Assembly (NCBI RefSeq): GCF_051106095.1
Contig: NC_135785.1
Span: 223,257,045-223,321,044, forward strand
DNA: 64,000 nt
Source of the DNA: Pogona vitticeps
Taxonomy: Eukaryota; Chordata; Lepidosauria; Squamata; Agamidae
Direction: 5' to 3'
The translations under genes were made by a program, and so were the position numbers. Below the pieces are notes generated by a model. It made no database searches. It worked only from the letters and a program-made list of their open reading frames with translations, and was not told the DNA's origin. This document shows, one piece after another, positions 1-11,600 of this stretch; within the stretch, counting starts at the first letter, position 1; each line of letters begins with the position of its first letter.

Positions 1-440
1 ATTTGCATGCATTTTTCGAAGTGTACTGTTTATTGCATTTGGATTGTAAATGAAACAGATACATTTCATAAACATGCAACAGAGCCATCTGAACCTTCAG
101 GTGGTTCTCCATTTGTCCAGCATCATGGTTCCACTCGGCAAAAATTTTTTGCTGGAGAACTCTTGACCATGATAATAAAACAGAGAAATTGGTCTTATAG
201 TAAGTATAGTAGATATTGCCAATCCTATACCTGTGCAAATCGTACTGATGTTTATTTATGTTGAAACCAAACACTAATCTGCTATCTTTACTCCAGACAT
301 TGAAGTCTGAATTTGCTTGGTATTCTCAAATAGAGTAGACTGATTGAAACAATGGAATGTACATAAATGTTGTCTTGCTATTCAGTAGTTAATTTAATGT
401 GCTTCTGTAACTGAGATGAGCAACTAGGTCATATATACAG
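1..440. other. No recognised feature
   Basis: AT-rich sequence. The short open frames here have no recognisable motifs and look like chance. I see no gene, RNA or repeat that I can name. Confidence 0.5.
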
Positions 441-700
441 GACAGGATTGGCACTGGGCATCTGCACGTGGAACAGTGGAATGCAGTGAAACTAGGAGGG
501 GAGTGCCCTCCCCTTCTTACTCCTGCTCCCTTTGTCACCCCAAAACCTGCGTTGAAAAGCTGGGCAACCCTTCCAGAGACGGTTTTGGGACAGCTCTTGA
601 GAGATGCAGTAGGGAAGGGAAGGGAGATCTGCAATGCTGCCATTACAGGTGCAGTACAACATTGACTGGAATCTCAAACACACTTTTTGTATGAATTTTA
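440..700. other. Moderate-GC block of unknown origin
   Basis: This stretch is richer in G+C than its neighbours and contains overlapping short open frames on both strands (about 65-98 codons). None shows a recognisable domain. It may be an old repeat I do not recognise. I would not call a gene. Confidence 0.3.
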
Positions 701-764
701 GTCGTATGTTGTTGCGTCGGCATATTGCTGAATGTAATTTGATAGATGAGGTTTTGTGGGTTTG

Positions 765-836
765 AGTTTTAACTTGTAAACCACCCAAAATAATGCTTGT
801 GCTACTGGGATGGTATATAAATCAAATAAATAAATG
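765..836 (+). mobile_element. L2-like LINE 3' tail
   Basis: The phrase 'aaccaccc ... gggatggtatataaat' followed by an 'aaataaataaatga' tail matches the 3' end seen on the other L2-like copies in this window (about 10.44, 42.47, 48.45 and 49.09 kb). Only the 3' terminal segment is present, as expected from 5' truncation during target-primed reverse transcription. It could also be the tail of a SINE that borrowed the L2 end. Confidence 0.5.
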
Positions 837-940
837 ATTTAATCTGTGCCTGCTAGCTGCCCTTTCGATTTCCCTAGTTAGTTATATGCTGTCGAGTCAG
901 AATTGATTTACAGTGACCCTAACAGGACTTTCAAGGTAGG

Positions 941-1011
<71 letters not shown>

Positions 1012-1317
1012 TTGCATTTATATGCCGCCCATCTAGACATGGTCTACTCTGGGTGGCTCACAACATATAAATAGAAACAATTTAAAAATATACACAATTT
1101 ACATAGATAAAAACAGAGAAATATAAAATCAAAGAGCTTACAATTTTAACCATTAATTTAAAGTAAAGAGTCCCAAGATGGCATGAGTTAAAAGGAAAGA
1201 AATAAGAAATAAGCATCACTTAATTGACTGAAGGGAAGGCCTGCTTGAACAGCCAAGTTTTCATTTGGCTTTTGAAAATGCCCAGTGAGGGTGCCAGCCG
1301 AATTTCGGTTAGATACT
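941..1317 (-). mobile_element. L2 LINE 3' end with (TTTA)n tail
   Basis: On the minus strand this reads into the end of an L2-type ORF2 (the recognisable C-terminal phrase is FKSQMKTWLFKQAFPS), then a short 3' UTR and the terminal phrase 'agatgggcggcatataaat'. It finishes in a long ATTT/TTTA array at about 942-1013. The copy is heavily 5' truncated. It lies inside a SINE, so it is younger than that SINE. Confidence 0.7.
942..1013. repeat. (TTTA)n microsatellite
   Basis: About 18 uninterrupted tetranucleotide units. It forms the 3' tail of the minus-strand L2 copy and has probably expanded after insertion. Confidence 0.9.
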
Positions 1318-1432
1318 TAAGAAGTGTGTTTCCCTCGTCCCCTGGCGAGTTTCCGTGACCAAGAAGGGATTCAAACCCTGGTCTATCCAGAATCCTAGTC
1401 TATCACTCTACCCACTGGACTATGTTCAGCAC

Positions 1433-3098
1433 TTGTCATGTCTACAACTACACATTTTTTTTGTACAGGGAAGAGAAACCAGATGGCAAATGTAAACATT
1501 TTAACAAGGGAGAAGGAATACAATGAATACAAGAATGAATGTATAACTTACCTTGTAAAAAATAATTAGAAGTCAGCAGTTTCACGGTTATTAATTTTGC
1601 AGTTGCTAAATTTGTTTGCCAGTTCAGTTGACATCTTGTAAAACTGTAGAAAGTTCACTGCTGTGAAAAGGTGACAGAACAGGAAAACTCTGAATTTTAG
1701 CATACAGAGCAGGAAATTATGTTATATATTATGCAAAGGGCTATTACTGAAACAATTTTATCAATTTAATTTCAGTTATGATTCATTGCTGCCACAAATT
1801 ATAACCCTCAGTGGGAAGTATGTTGAAACAGAACAAATATATATTTTTTTAAAAAAATAAAACACCTTTGCATACAAATATTCTTGTTCAAAAACAGAAA
1901 GTATTGTGACATTACATCAAAGCCAAAATAAAATAGTTCCTTATACAGAGCATTAGTATACAGACACGTGGATGGAAGGCAGATGTAAAATCACTGAAAC
2001 ATTATTTGTATATACATATATATATTGTGCTATGACAAAAGAATGCATTCTGGCCTAACACTTCCAAAACTTCAGAGGCTGGCTTTAGCCTTAATATGTT
2101 TTCATCTTCTTTCTCATTAGGAAGAAAGAATGAGCTTTACCCCTCACGGGGCTGTTCCAAAAGGCTTTATATTCCCATAGAGACAGCTCTAAACAGCTTA
2201 TGATAATACTGATTTTTTTTCTAAAAATGCAACAACATGAGACAATTCAGCATAGCCATATGACACTGTTCTTGAGAGCATTCAACACACTCTGCAGAAA
2301 ACTTGTACACATCTTGTCCAAGGTCAGCATCATGCAAGCATTCATCAGCTAGCACAACCAAACTAGTAGTTTGCTAAATTCATAGATTTCTTTAGCATAG
2401 AAAGAATGTGATATTAAGACTGTTCAATTATGGAAGCAATCAAAACTGGAAGCTTCGTTCATACAGGTTCCAAACATAGAGGGCTCAAATCTTTCAAAAT
2501 CTGATTTGAACCTTTGTTTGTTCAGCCATTTTAGTACTAATTTAGGCTTGCCACCTCATTTTAAATGAGAAGCTCCTCATCTTTAACACCCCATATGGCA
2601 GACAGTTGTAACATGGTTCTCTCCATGCTGTGAAGAGCTGTAAGCCATTGAACTTTACTGATGCAATGGGGGATAAATCCGTTCCGTTCCTGCTGATATC
2701 AGTGAATCATTGGTTAACCTCCTATCTCAGTACAGAAGTTCTTTTTATCTTGATAGAATATGCTTCAGTGATGAAGATAATGAACCTGCTTTGGTTTTAG
2801 AGAAAAGGAGCAAATGAACAACAAGTAATCTGCCTTCAGAGGCAAAGAGTGCATTTTAGCCTTTTGCAATCAGCCCCAAATGTTACAGCCATAGTAGCTA
2901 GTGGAGAGATTGTTATGGGGCCAACAGCTGCCCCGGGAACCTCTAATTTAACAGTAATGTATGCAAAAAACTTTTTCTAACAAAAGTTTTATCCTGAAGC
3001 ATGTTTATATCTAGGCTTACATGCAAGACAGAAGGAAGAGAAAGCTGTAGATATTAATTGAAGTCATCTATTTAATTGAAAGACCGGTGTTATGTTTT
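1433..3098. other. No recognised feature
   Basis: AT-rich sequence without a defensible ORF, RNA gene or repeat family. Reading frames are short and closed on both strands. Confidence 0.5.
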
Positions 3099-3404
3099 CA
3101 TAGAATCACAGAATAATGACGTTGGAAGGTGCCTATAAGGCCATCGAGCCCAACCCCCTGCTCAATGCAGGAATACAAATCAACGTAAAATCTGCCGGGT
3201 GGTTGTCAAAATTTCTCTTTAATGCCCCCAGTGTTTGAACACTCACTGCCTCTTGAGGTTATTGGTTCTATTGCCATACTGCTCTAAGTTTTTCCTGATA
3301 TTCAATCGAAATCTGGCTTCCTGTAACCTGAGCCGATCATTGTGTGTCCTGCATTCTGGGATGATAAAGAACAGGCCCTGCCTTATATGACAAAGGAAAG
3401 ATAA
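3099..3404 (-). mobile_element. CR1 LINE 3' end, truncated
   Basis: The plus strand begins 'tcatagaatcacagaat' and continues 'ttggaaggtgcctataagg' and 'caaccccctgctcaatgca', which is the reverse complement of the CR1 3' UTR and ORF2 end. The copy is 5' truncated near 3404 and diverged, so it is old. Confidence 0.75.
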
Positions 3405-4949
3405 TATTTTAATTCTCTCTTTATTAAAGTGAACACTTAAAAAAACTTTCTAAAGCAGATGTATTTTCTTCCTAATATTTTCTGTCAGTTGTTTTTAATA
3501 AATCAAAATATTTTGATACAGCTTTGTTAAACCTTTCTGTTACCAAAGTTCTAAACTATTCTTCTACGTCATAACATATAGGTTATTGATAGGAAATAAA
3601 TAATCTATCAAGAAAACTTAATTCCCCGTGTAATTCACTTTATGCTTAAATTCTATTATATCTGTATTTCATAGAAGATGACTTTTAAGCCTCATGCCAA
3701 GCATCTTCTTTTAAAGCAAAAACCCCCACAAGATTTTGTAACATTTACTTGATTTATTTCACCTTTGGAGGATAGCACATATTTCTTAATCTTCTCTCTC
3801 ACAATCTACAGCTTCCTCTGGCACCTGAGAGGCTTCCCAATACCTTTGAGACAGGATCCTCAAAGAGCAACAAAGGTCCATTCTTGTGGGTTTTCTCAGG
3901 AGAAGGGCCTTCACTCTTTTACCTACTTGTCCCAGACTGTGGTGAAAACTTACAACTTACCAGAACTCTAATAAAAATATATAGTTATTTCCTATTAATG
4001 CTTGCTGTTAAGGCATGAAAGTCTGATGTTTGGAATATGCAAGAAACTCCTGCAATTGTGAAATGGTCTTTAGGATGTTTACATTGAAAAAGCAGTTCAT
4101 GCAAGATACACAATTCATGAACAGGTAAACACCAAAAACTCTCACACATTAGGGCTTGAGGAGGGGCCCAGGCTTCTGCCCACAGTGATTTTAGAAGTAG
4201 AGAAAGTAGAAGTGGAGATTTCATATGCAAAGACTGGATAAAACTGGCTTCAAATTATGGCATATGGCACAGATTAGATCACCACACAATCCCTCAGTTG
4301 GCATTCCATCTCAGCCTTCATATCAGGGTAAGCCATGGTGTGGCGAGATACAGAATTTCCTAGGCTATGGGTGGATATATGGATCCAACGTGTGGCCTTG
4401 GAGTGAGCCAGGCACAGAAAAACCTCCATGTTAGGCAGGTATTTAGACATTCTACCTGAAGATCCCTTGCAGGCACAACTCCATGTTTGCAGAAATAGGC
4501 AAACCTCTCCCAAAATGGAATAAATACACAGAATGCCACAAAAGATGAGCTACTACAACCACACATGCTATCACCAATCCTACTACAGCCACAATCAGCT
4601 CAACAGTACACGTGTAATATGTATTGTGAACTGTCTAAAAGATGGACATCATTCAACTAGAATATTCTAGTTTGCTAGAAGGAAATTCCTGAGTGGCCAA
4701 TCACCTCACCCAAACTCATATGCTACCACAAATTGACCAACAGCCTTGTTTAATTTTTTTTCCAGGCTCCACTGAAATTTCCAAGGTCTTGGATCCTAGG
4801 TATACTTGTTTTTCAAGCCCGTTATACCAAATGATAATTACTGCCCCTGAAGAACAGTTAAGCAACCTTTCAGGGGCAGAGGAAGAAGTTTTTAATTACA
4901 TTGAAACATCCTCTAAGTTGTATGGTATAGTGCTACCAAGAGGACCTTT
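3405..4949. other. No recognised feature
   Basis: AT-rich sequence. Several open frames of 60-90 codons occur on both strands, but none has a motif or a plausible exon structure. Confidence 0.5.
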
Positions 4950-5175
4950 ATGCCACAGCAGTTAAACTGCAGTACTGCAGCCATGTTTCTGCTCACAACC
5001 TGAGTTTGATCCTAACAGATTCGTCTCAAGGTTGACTTAGCCTTCCATCCTTCCAATGTTGGTAAATTGAGTTCCCAGATTGCTTGGATGATGAGGCAAT
5101 ACGTAGCCTGCATAACTCAATTGTAAGCCATCCAGAGAGTGTTTTGGCCCTGCAGGGGAGGATGAAATATTTATG
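4950..5175 (+). mobile_element. tRNA-derived SINE with L2-like tail
   Basis: It starts with a degenerate tRNA-like head ('cagcagttaaactgcagtac') and a box-B-like 'gagtttgatcc', then the body phrase 'cttagccttccatccttcc' and the end 'gtaagccatccagagagtg'. A second, inverted copy of the same family lies at 46750-46975. Many substitutions indicate an old insertion. Confidence 0.65.
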
Positions 5176-6856
5176 ATAACATGCATGATATTTGTCCTCC
5201 TGAATAATCAAGATGTCTGGGAGGTGACTTTCTGCATGCTGAAAGACCATCAGGAGAAGCATTGCCTACATCAAACAGGCAGAAAATGCTAATGTTCATT
5301 TATGATCACAAGAAGTTACATTTGTAAGGAAAGGAGTAAAATTGTCTGATATTTGACTCAAAAGCTATTTTAGCTGATACTTTTCATTATACACTGGTTA
5401 AATTCATTAACCCTCTGGCTAGATCTCAGTCACTACTCAGGTTGGATGGAGGATGATTTTCTTCTTTGACACTCCCTTGATCCCAAAAGCTTCCACTAAC
5501 AAACCCCAGGATGTTGTCAATAAGCCTGAGGATTAGCTGGCTTCTTACTATTCATGTCCCAGCACATTCCCAGAAAAAAACAGAATGCACAAGGGGTCTG
5601 GCTTCACCCTAATCAGAAATGGGAGCATACAGATTGTTCTGATCAGAGCTGCCTGTTTCTTGAAGGCTAATCCAAAATTAATTAGATCAGGGCTGCATAA
5701 AATTCATTTGGATTTGTAAACATAATGACTGGAGTATGAGGATTATGCAGATAGAGAATGGATAACGTAACTAATTTGTAGGTCGATTATGCTTTAATAA
5801 TGTCACAATGTGCTCCTTTGTCTTAATAATTGCCAAAAATAAGGACTATTTTACTCTGTGCAGAGTTGTGAGTGCATATGGGGGGATGAAGAGGGGGAGA
5901 GGGGGAGAAAACAATAGGTGAAGAATGGGAAGATGACAGAATATCATGCAAAAGGAGTAAATTTCACTAAAGCCGGAAGAAAATCCTGAAAGCTCATTTG
6001 TAGCTTATGGATTTTTACACAGAGGCTGTGGGCTCAGTGCAGTGTTCTCTAGTAGTAGGGGCCAGCATTATCTGCCATACTGAAGCACCACTCATGTGGC
6101 CCCATTGCTGTTTTATCCTTGCCACTTGCTCATCTTCTCTGGCTATATGAAGAGTTACAATAATGTTTGTGAGCAAAAATAAGCCCTATTCGGTCATCAA
6201 CTTTTCCTGTATGGACCAGGATGGGGAATGGGTCCAGAGGACATAGGAAGAGGAGAGGAGCCCAATGAAGCCATTTTCTCCAGTCCCTCCCTTCAGTATA
6301 TTGCATCCTAAGGGTAAAAATATAAATTACAGATGGTTATTAATTTGAAAATCCATTCATGTTGCAAAGACATGATTCAGGCAGATATCAAACCTCTTGC
6401 GAACAAACACTATACTTAACTCCCAGGGATCAAAACAAAGCAACCTAATTTGGAAACCATGGAGGATGTGAAAAATTCTTACAGGGATATGTATGCCCAG
6501 AAGTAAAGGAATCCCTTCTTATACTATGTAAGGTATAGTTTGGCCTGAATATCTCATCTTGAAGTATTTTTTTTATACATAGAAGAACATACTTCCAGGC
6601 CCAGCTCAAAGCATTCTGCTGACTTAGGCAGAGCGGCTGTAGATGCAGTCACTGCCCAATTCAAGATGTCTGGTACTCAAAGTAACCCATGTTTTTGGCA
6701 CCTGAGGAAATTTTTTTTTTAAAAAAAAAAATGCTTAAATGCTCAAATTTCTTCTCCTGCTCCTGGCCATCAAAATGCAATCATAATAAACCAAATTTTT
6801 TGCCTTTTCCTGTCACTCAACTATGTTGCCTGAGGGAGTTGAATCACTGGCTAAAT
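5176..6856. other. No recognised feature
   Basis: AT-rich sequence with a short G-rich patch at about 5880-5910. No coding, RNA or named repeat signal was recognised. Confidence 0.5.
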
Positions 6857-6935
6857 CATAGAATCATAGCATAACTGAGTTGAAAGGGGCCTATAAAGTC
6901 ATCAAGTCCAACCCCCCTGCTCAAATCCTGTCTAT
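6857..6935 (-). mobile_element. CR1 LINE 3' terminal fragment
   Basis: The plus strand reads 'atcatagaatcatagcata' then 'gtcatcaagtccaaccccc', the reverse complement of the CR1 3' terminus. Only about 75 bp remain. Confidence 0.65.
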
Positions 6936-8160
6936 GGAGATTACTACTTTAGGGTAGTAAGTTGTAATGAGAGTAGGCACACTTGAATCAACTGAGCTTA
7001 TGAAGGAGTTGACTCACAAAACCCCAACTGATTCAATGGGTTTACGCTAGTGCAACTTTCTATGCTAAGCAACAGCATTTCAGCCACTGTCTATATGATG
7101 GGATGCAAAAATTATGAAAAGATACATATGAAAATATTATTTCTGGAAAATTTATGAAGAAAATTTTATGAAGAAAATCTTACCATCACTTTTGAAAACA
7201 AACAAACAAATAAAAACCTCAGTCTGTATGATAAGTAATGTGTATCTCTTGACTTCAGCAGAGAATATTGCCTTGAGTCTATTTTCCAACCCTAAGTAAT
7301 ATTTAGGTGATTTGTCATGCTTACATTGTTGTTGCAAGTATCCTCACCAGACTACAATCTCTTACAATGTTAGGTTATTTTTTGTTTGTTTGTTTGTGTG
7401 TGGCCTGAAAACATTCTGAACAATGGTAGAATGGAAATATTTGGCCCTTGGATTTTAATTGCGAGAAGCAATAATCGAAAAATTTGGTCAGTTCATGTAA
7501 AGGTGGTGATATTCTGATCACTTTGACATGTCTGTTGTGTGAAATAATCTTTGCGGATACCCTGGATTACACCTTCTTCTCATACCCTATGCAAAGTATC
7601 CAGCACTGATAAGAAGCCTTATTTCCTGCAGTGCATGTCAGGCAGCTGTGCCCTTTCTCATTCTCATTGTATTGAAGATTATGGCTGTGCTATTTTATGT
7701 CCCTGCGTTCATCACTTTTGTTGAATAAAGGTTTTCATAATTAATGAATCTCTGGTTTTTGTCAGAAGCCACTCATCATACACAATGATTCCCCGAATAG
7801 TGCAGGGGGTAAATGCAATGTATAGTCTGACTCTAAAAGAGAGTATCAGGTAGCATTTCAGTTGAATGAGGTCTAAAAATGAGACACTGCCAATTAATTC
7901 CATAGATGGCTGCTCCTGTTAATTTGGTATATGTGCTCTGTGCTGCCATCTTACTTGCCTCATCTAAATCCCCCCTCAAAAACATATATTTCCCAAGAAG
8001 CACAGTTCCTTAACTGCCACATAACTAAACCTGAGCATAGGCCTATCCAGATATGACATAATCTAGTAAAATAAACATGCAAATAAGTTGTTCCAGGTTC
8101 AATCCTTGACATTTTCAGGTAGAGAGGGAATGATTAATATCTTGGAGAGAAACCTCTCAT
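6936..8160. other. No recognised feature
   Basis: AT-rich sequence with short AAAC/TTTG runs near 7200 and 7385. I found no defensible gene or repeat family. Confidence 0.5.
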
Positions 8161-8162
8161 CC

Positions 8163-9805
8163 TAGTCATAGAGTCATAGAGTTGGAATAGACCACTGAGG
8201 CCATCCAGTCCAACCCTCCGCCATGCGGGAACAAAGTATTCCTAACAGATGGCCATCCAGCCTCTGCTTAAAAACCTCCAAAGAAGGAGACTCCACCACA
8301 CTCCGAGGCAGCCTATTCCACTGCCGGACAGCTCTGACCATCAGGAAGTTCTTCCTAATGGAATATCTTTTCCTGTAGTTTGAAACCATTGCTCCGTGTC
8401 CTAGTCTCTGGAGCCCTGGCAAAGAATCCTGTCCCCTCTTCAACATGACATCCCTTCAAATATTTAAACATGGCTATCATGTCCCCTCTCAACCTTCTTT
8501 TTGTAAGGCTAAACATTCCCAACTCCCAAAACCGCTCCTCATAGGACATTGCTTCCAGACCTTTAACCATTTTAGTCGCCCTCCTCTGGACACATTCCAG
8601 GTTGTCAACATCCTTCTTGAATTGAGGTGCCCAGAACGGGACACAATACTCCAGGTGAGGTCTGACCAAAGCAGAATAGAGTGGTACTATCGCTTCCCTT
8701 GATCTAGACACTATACTCCTATTGATGCAACCAAAAATCACATTGGCTTTCTTGGCGGCCACATCACACTGCTGATTCATGTTCAGCTTGTGGTCTACCA
8801 AGACTCCTAGATCCCTTTTGTAGGTACAGTTGTCTAGCCAGGTGTCTTCCATCCTATATCTGTGCACTTCATTTTTTCTGCCTAGCTGTAGGACCTTTCA
8901 TTTCTCCCTGTTGAAATTCATTTTGTTAGTTTTGGACCAGGACTCTAATCTGTCAAGGTGATTTTGAATTTTAATCCTGTCCTCTAGGAAATTAGCAACC
9001 CTTCCCAATTTGGCATCATCTGCAAATTTAATCAACATACTCTCTATTTCTTCATCCAAGTCATTGATAAAGATGTTGAATAACATGGGGCCCAGAACAG
9101 AACCCCGAGGCACCCCACTAATCACCTCTTTCCAGGATGAAGGGGAGCCATTTGTGATCACCCTTTGGGCTTGGTCAGTCAGCCAATTACAAATCCACCT
9201 AACAGTAGCACTATCTATCCCAAATTCTATTAGCTTCTTTGCAAGAATATAATGAGGAACCTTGTCGAAGGCCTTACTGAAATCGAAATATGCTACAGTA
9301 CATCTGCAGCGTTTCCTTCTATCTGTTCAATGATCTTTTCTGGAATCTTTCCAGGAATTGATGTCAGACCGACGGGGCGATAATTATTTGGGTCTTCTTT
9401 TTTCACCTTTTTGAAGATATGGACAACATTTATCCTCCTCCAATCTGTGGGGATTTCCTCTGTTCTCCAAGAATTTTCAAAGATTATTGCCAATAGTTAT
9501 GATATCACTTCTACCAATTCTTTTAATATCCTTGGATGTAATTTGTCTGGCCCAGGAGACTTAAATTCATCCACGGTAGCCAGGTAATCCTGTACTACTT
9601 GTCTACCTGTTCTGTGCTGCATTTCCCACACCACTTCACCTGCTCTTCATGAGCACTATTTTCCTTTTCAGGAAAAAAAAAACCTTTCTTATTGAATAGG
9701 ACTGCCTGAGAAGCATCATCCCCATTTCCTGAGTTTTCAGGGCCAAAACCTGAAATCAGGCAAAGATTGGGAGGAAAGCAAGTAAATGAGCCCTGGCATT
9801 GGACG
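8163..9805 (-). mobile_element. CR1 LINE, 5'-truncated, with degenerate ORF2
   Basis: This is the minus-strand 3' part of a CR1 non-LTR retrotransposon. Reading from about 9500 down to 8200, the reverse transcriptase appears in pieces: DPNNYRPVGLTS, DFSKAFDKVP, GVPRGSVLGP, the catalytic FADDAK, then LGVLVDHKLNM, ALVRPHLEYCVPFWAPQ and the C-terminal RRLRGDMIAMFKYLKG. The family turns RNA into DNA at a nicked target site. Compared with intact CR1, about 45 codons between the IIEQI and DFSKAF segments are missing, and several frame changes separate the pieces, so it is inactive. The 3' end at 8163 has the usual 'tcatagagtcatagagttgg'. The upstream part beyond about 9660 is less clear. Confidence 0.85.
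8355..8867 (-). pseudogene. CR1 ORF2 C-terminal fragment
   Basis: A 170-codon open stretch inside the CR1 copy. It covers the thumb and C-terminal region after the RT palm: LGVLVDHKLNM, then RPHLEYCVPFWAPQFKKD, CVQRRATKM and LGMFSLTKRRLRGDM. The frame is closed upstream and changes frame at the 3' side, where the continuing LINE C-terminus (RKNFLMVRAVRQWNRLPRSV) is read in another frame at about 8174-8446. It is not a host gene. Confidence 0.85.
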
Positions 9806-10435
9806 GAGATCATAGATTCATAAAACAATTAAGTTGGAAGGGCCTGTAAGGCCTTCGGAGTCTAACCCCCTTGTTAATGCAGGAATAGAAATTAAAGTGT
9901 ATTGAACAGATTGCTCTCTAACTTTCTCTTGAGTGCTGCCAGGGTTGGAGCACTCATCATTTCCCAAGGTAAATGGAGGTAAATGGGTCCATTATCATAC
10001 TATTCTAACAGTTAGGAAGCTTTTCCTGATAGTTCACAAAAATAATTTCCTCTTTGAGACTGTTATTGTGTGTCCTGCATTCATATGATTGAGAACAGGT
10101 CCTTATCCTCCTCTGTATGACAATCTTTCAAGTATTTTAAAAGTGCTATCATATATCCTCTAGGTCTTCATACCTCAAGGCTAAACCTTGTCAATTATTT
10201 CAGTCTTTCATCGTAAGTTTGGGTTTTCAGTCTCCTGAACATTCTTACTGCCCTCCTCTGAACTTATTCCAGTTTGTCTTAAAGTGCCGTGTCCAGAACT
10301 GGACACAGACTCAAGATAATTCTGAACTGGTGCCAAATAAATCCGCCTACTTCCATCTTTGGCGGATTGCCCAGCTACGTCCCTATCTTGATGGTGGGGT
10401 GCTCACCACTCTGGTCCATGCGCTTGTATTCTCAA

Positions 10436-10512
10436 GCGCCTAGAGTAGTCCACCACGACTAGATAGGCGGGATATAAATTAAATAAATAATAATAATAAA
10501 TAAATAATTAGA
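10436..10512 (+). mobile_element. L2-like tail nested inside the L2 copy
   Basis: The L2 coding phrases are interrupted by 'tagagtagtccaccacgac' and 'tagataggcgggatataaat' with an AAATAAATAAT tail, which is itself an L2-type 3' terminus. Coding similarity resumes at about 10508. This looks like a very short L2 (or L2-tailed SINE) insertion. Confidence 0.5.
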
Positions 10513-11020
10513 CAACTCTAATGCGCGTCTACATGGGGCTACCTTTGAGATTGATGTGGAAGCTTCAAATGGTGCAGAACAGGGCAGCCAGACTTCTCAC
10601 CATGGTGAGAAAAGATCAGCGTATCTCCCCCGCTCTGGCTGCCCTGCATTGACCCTGCATTGACTGCCTGTTCAATTCCGCGTTGATTTCAAAGTATTAA
10701 TGATGACATATAAAGTCCTAAACAATTTAGGACCTCAATATCTGACAGAACGCCTTCTCCCACCTAGATCTACCCGTATCACTTGCTCTAGCAAGGATGG
10801 GCAGCTGAGCGGCCTAATGCAGAGAGAAAGAACAAAAAAAATGGTTTGTCTGGTTCCCTTGGTGGGTGTTTTTAAGAGCAAGCTCAAGACCTGGCTCTTT
10901 AGGCAGGCCTTCCCTCCTGTCATTATTGAATTTATTTTTGCCATCTTGAATAATAATTATGTTGTTGTTTTTGTCTTATATTGTTATTGTTTTATGAATC
11001 TAGATGGGCGGGATAGAAAT

Positions 11021-11142
11021 ACCTACCTACCTACCTACCTACCTACCTACCTACCTACCTACCTACCTACCTACCTACCTACCTACCTACCTACCTACCT
11101 ACCTACCTACCTACCTACCTACCTACCTACCTACCTACCTAC
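11021..11142. repeat. (ACCT)n microsatellite
   Basis: About 30 tetranucleotide units follow directly on the L2 3' end. The YLPT-repeat reading frame through it is a translation artefact. Confidence 0.9.
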
Positions 11143-11600
11143 CACGGAACTAGTACTTCGTGTGATTTGGAGGCTATACTTCTGTTAAAGAAGCCTAAAG
11201 TAGCATTTGCCTTCTTTGCTGCCAAGTCATACTGTTGGCTCATATTCAACTTGTGATCTGCCACAAGATCCTCCTCTCATGTAGTATTACTGAGCCACTT
11301 ACCCCCCCACCATCTTGTAACTATGCATTTGGTTTCTTTTCCCTTAGTGTAGAACTTTACACTTATCCCTATTAAATTTCATCCTGCTATTTTCAGCCCA
11401 GTCCTCGAGTTTATCAAGATATTTTTTTAAAAAAATCTGTCATCCATGGTATTAGCTATTATGGGCTTTAAATCCTCCTCACATATGCAAATCAAATCAG
11501 TGTCTTCACTTGTTCCTCACAAGGCCACTGAACCTGAGCCTTGTAACACTGCCTAGAGACTTGGAGAAGCATATCAATTGCATGAGCATTTAGGTCGCGC

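Larger units (their letters stand above)
880..1432 (-). mobile_element. tRNA-derived SINE split by an L2 insertion
   Basis: Two halves flank the L2 segment at 941-1317. The left half (880-940) has the SINE 3' phrase 'gtcgagtcagaattgattta' followed by 'gaccctaacaggactttcaa'. The right half (about 1318-1432) reads, in reverse complement, as the tRNA-related head with 'gtgggtagagtgatagacta' and a box-B-like 'gtttgaatccc'. A second copy of the same family at 12999-13165 carries both halves without the interruption, which is why I read this as one split SINE. Confidence 0.6.
10336..11143 (+). mobile_element. L2 LINE 3' fragment nested in CR1
   Basis: Plus-strand reading gives L2 ORF2 C-terminal phrases: FHLWRIAQLRPYLDGGVLTT at about 10355-10420, then, after a small interruption, MVQNRAAR at about 10575, KVLNNLGPQYLTERLLPP at about 10710 and FKSKLKTWLFRQAFPP at about 10870. 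The 3' end is 'gaatctagatgggcgggata' followed by a long ACCT array. The RT palm is absent and the frame is broken, so it is inactive. It sits inside a CR1 copy and must be younger than it. Confidence 0.8.
9812..11600 (-). mobile_element. Second CR1 LINE, interrupted by an L2 insertion
   Basis: The 3' end at about 9812 ('tagattcataaaacaatta', 'ttggaagggcctgtaaggc') abuts the first CR1 almost directly. CR1 sequence runs to about 10335, breaks, and resumes at about 11144 with 'ggaactagtacttcgtgtga', then the phrase meaning 'cause of the CR1 ORF2' around 'gcatttgccttctttgctgc' and 'aactttacacttatcccta'. The two halves join as one CR1 when the intervening L2 is ignored. Divergence is higher than in the neighbouring CR1, so it appears older. 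No open ORF remains. Confidence 0.75.

Noticed and set aside
10700-11188. 162-codon frame ending in YLPT repeats
   Set aside because: It is a fusion of L2 remnant and the ACCT microsatellite.
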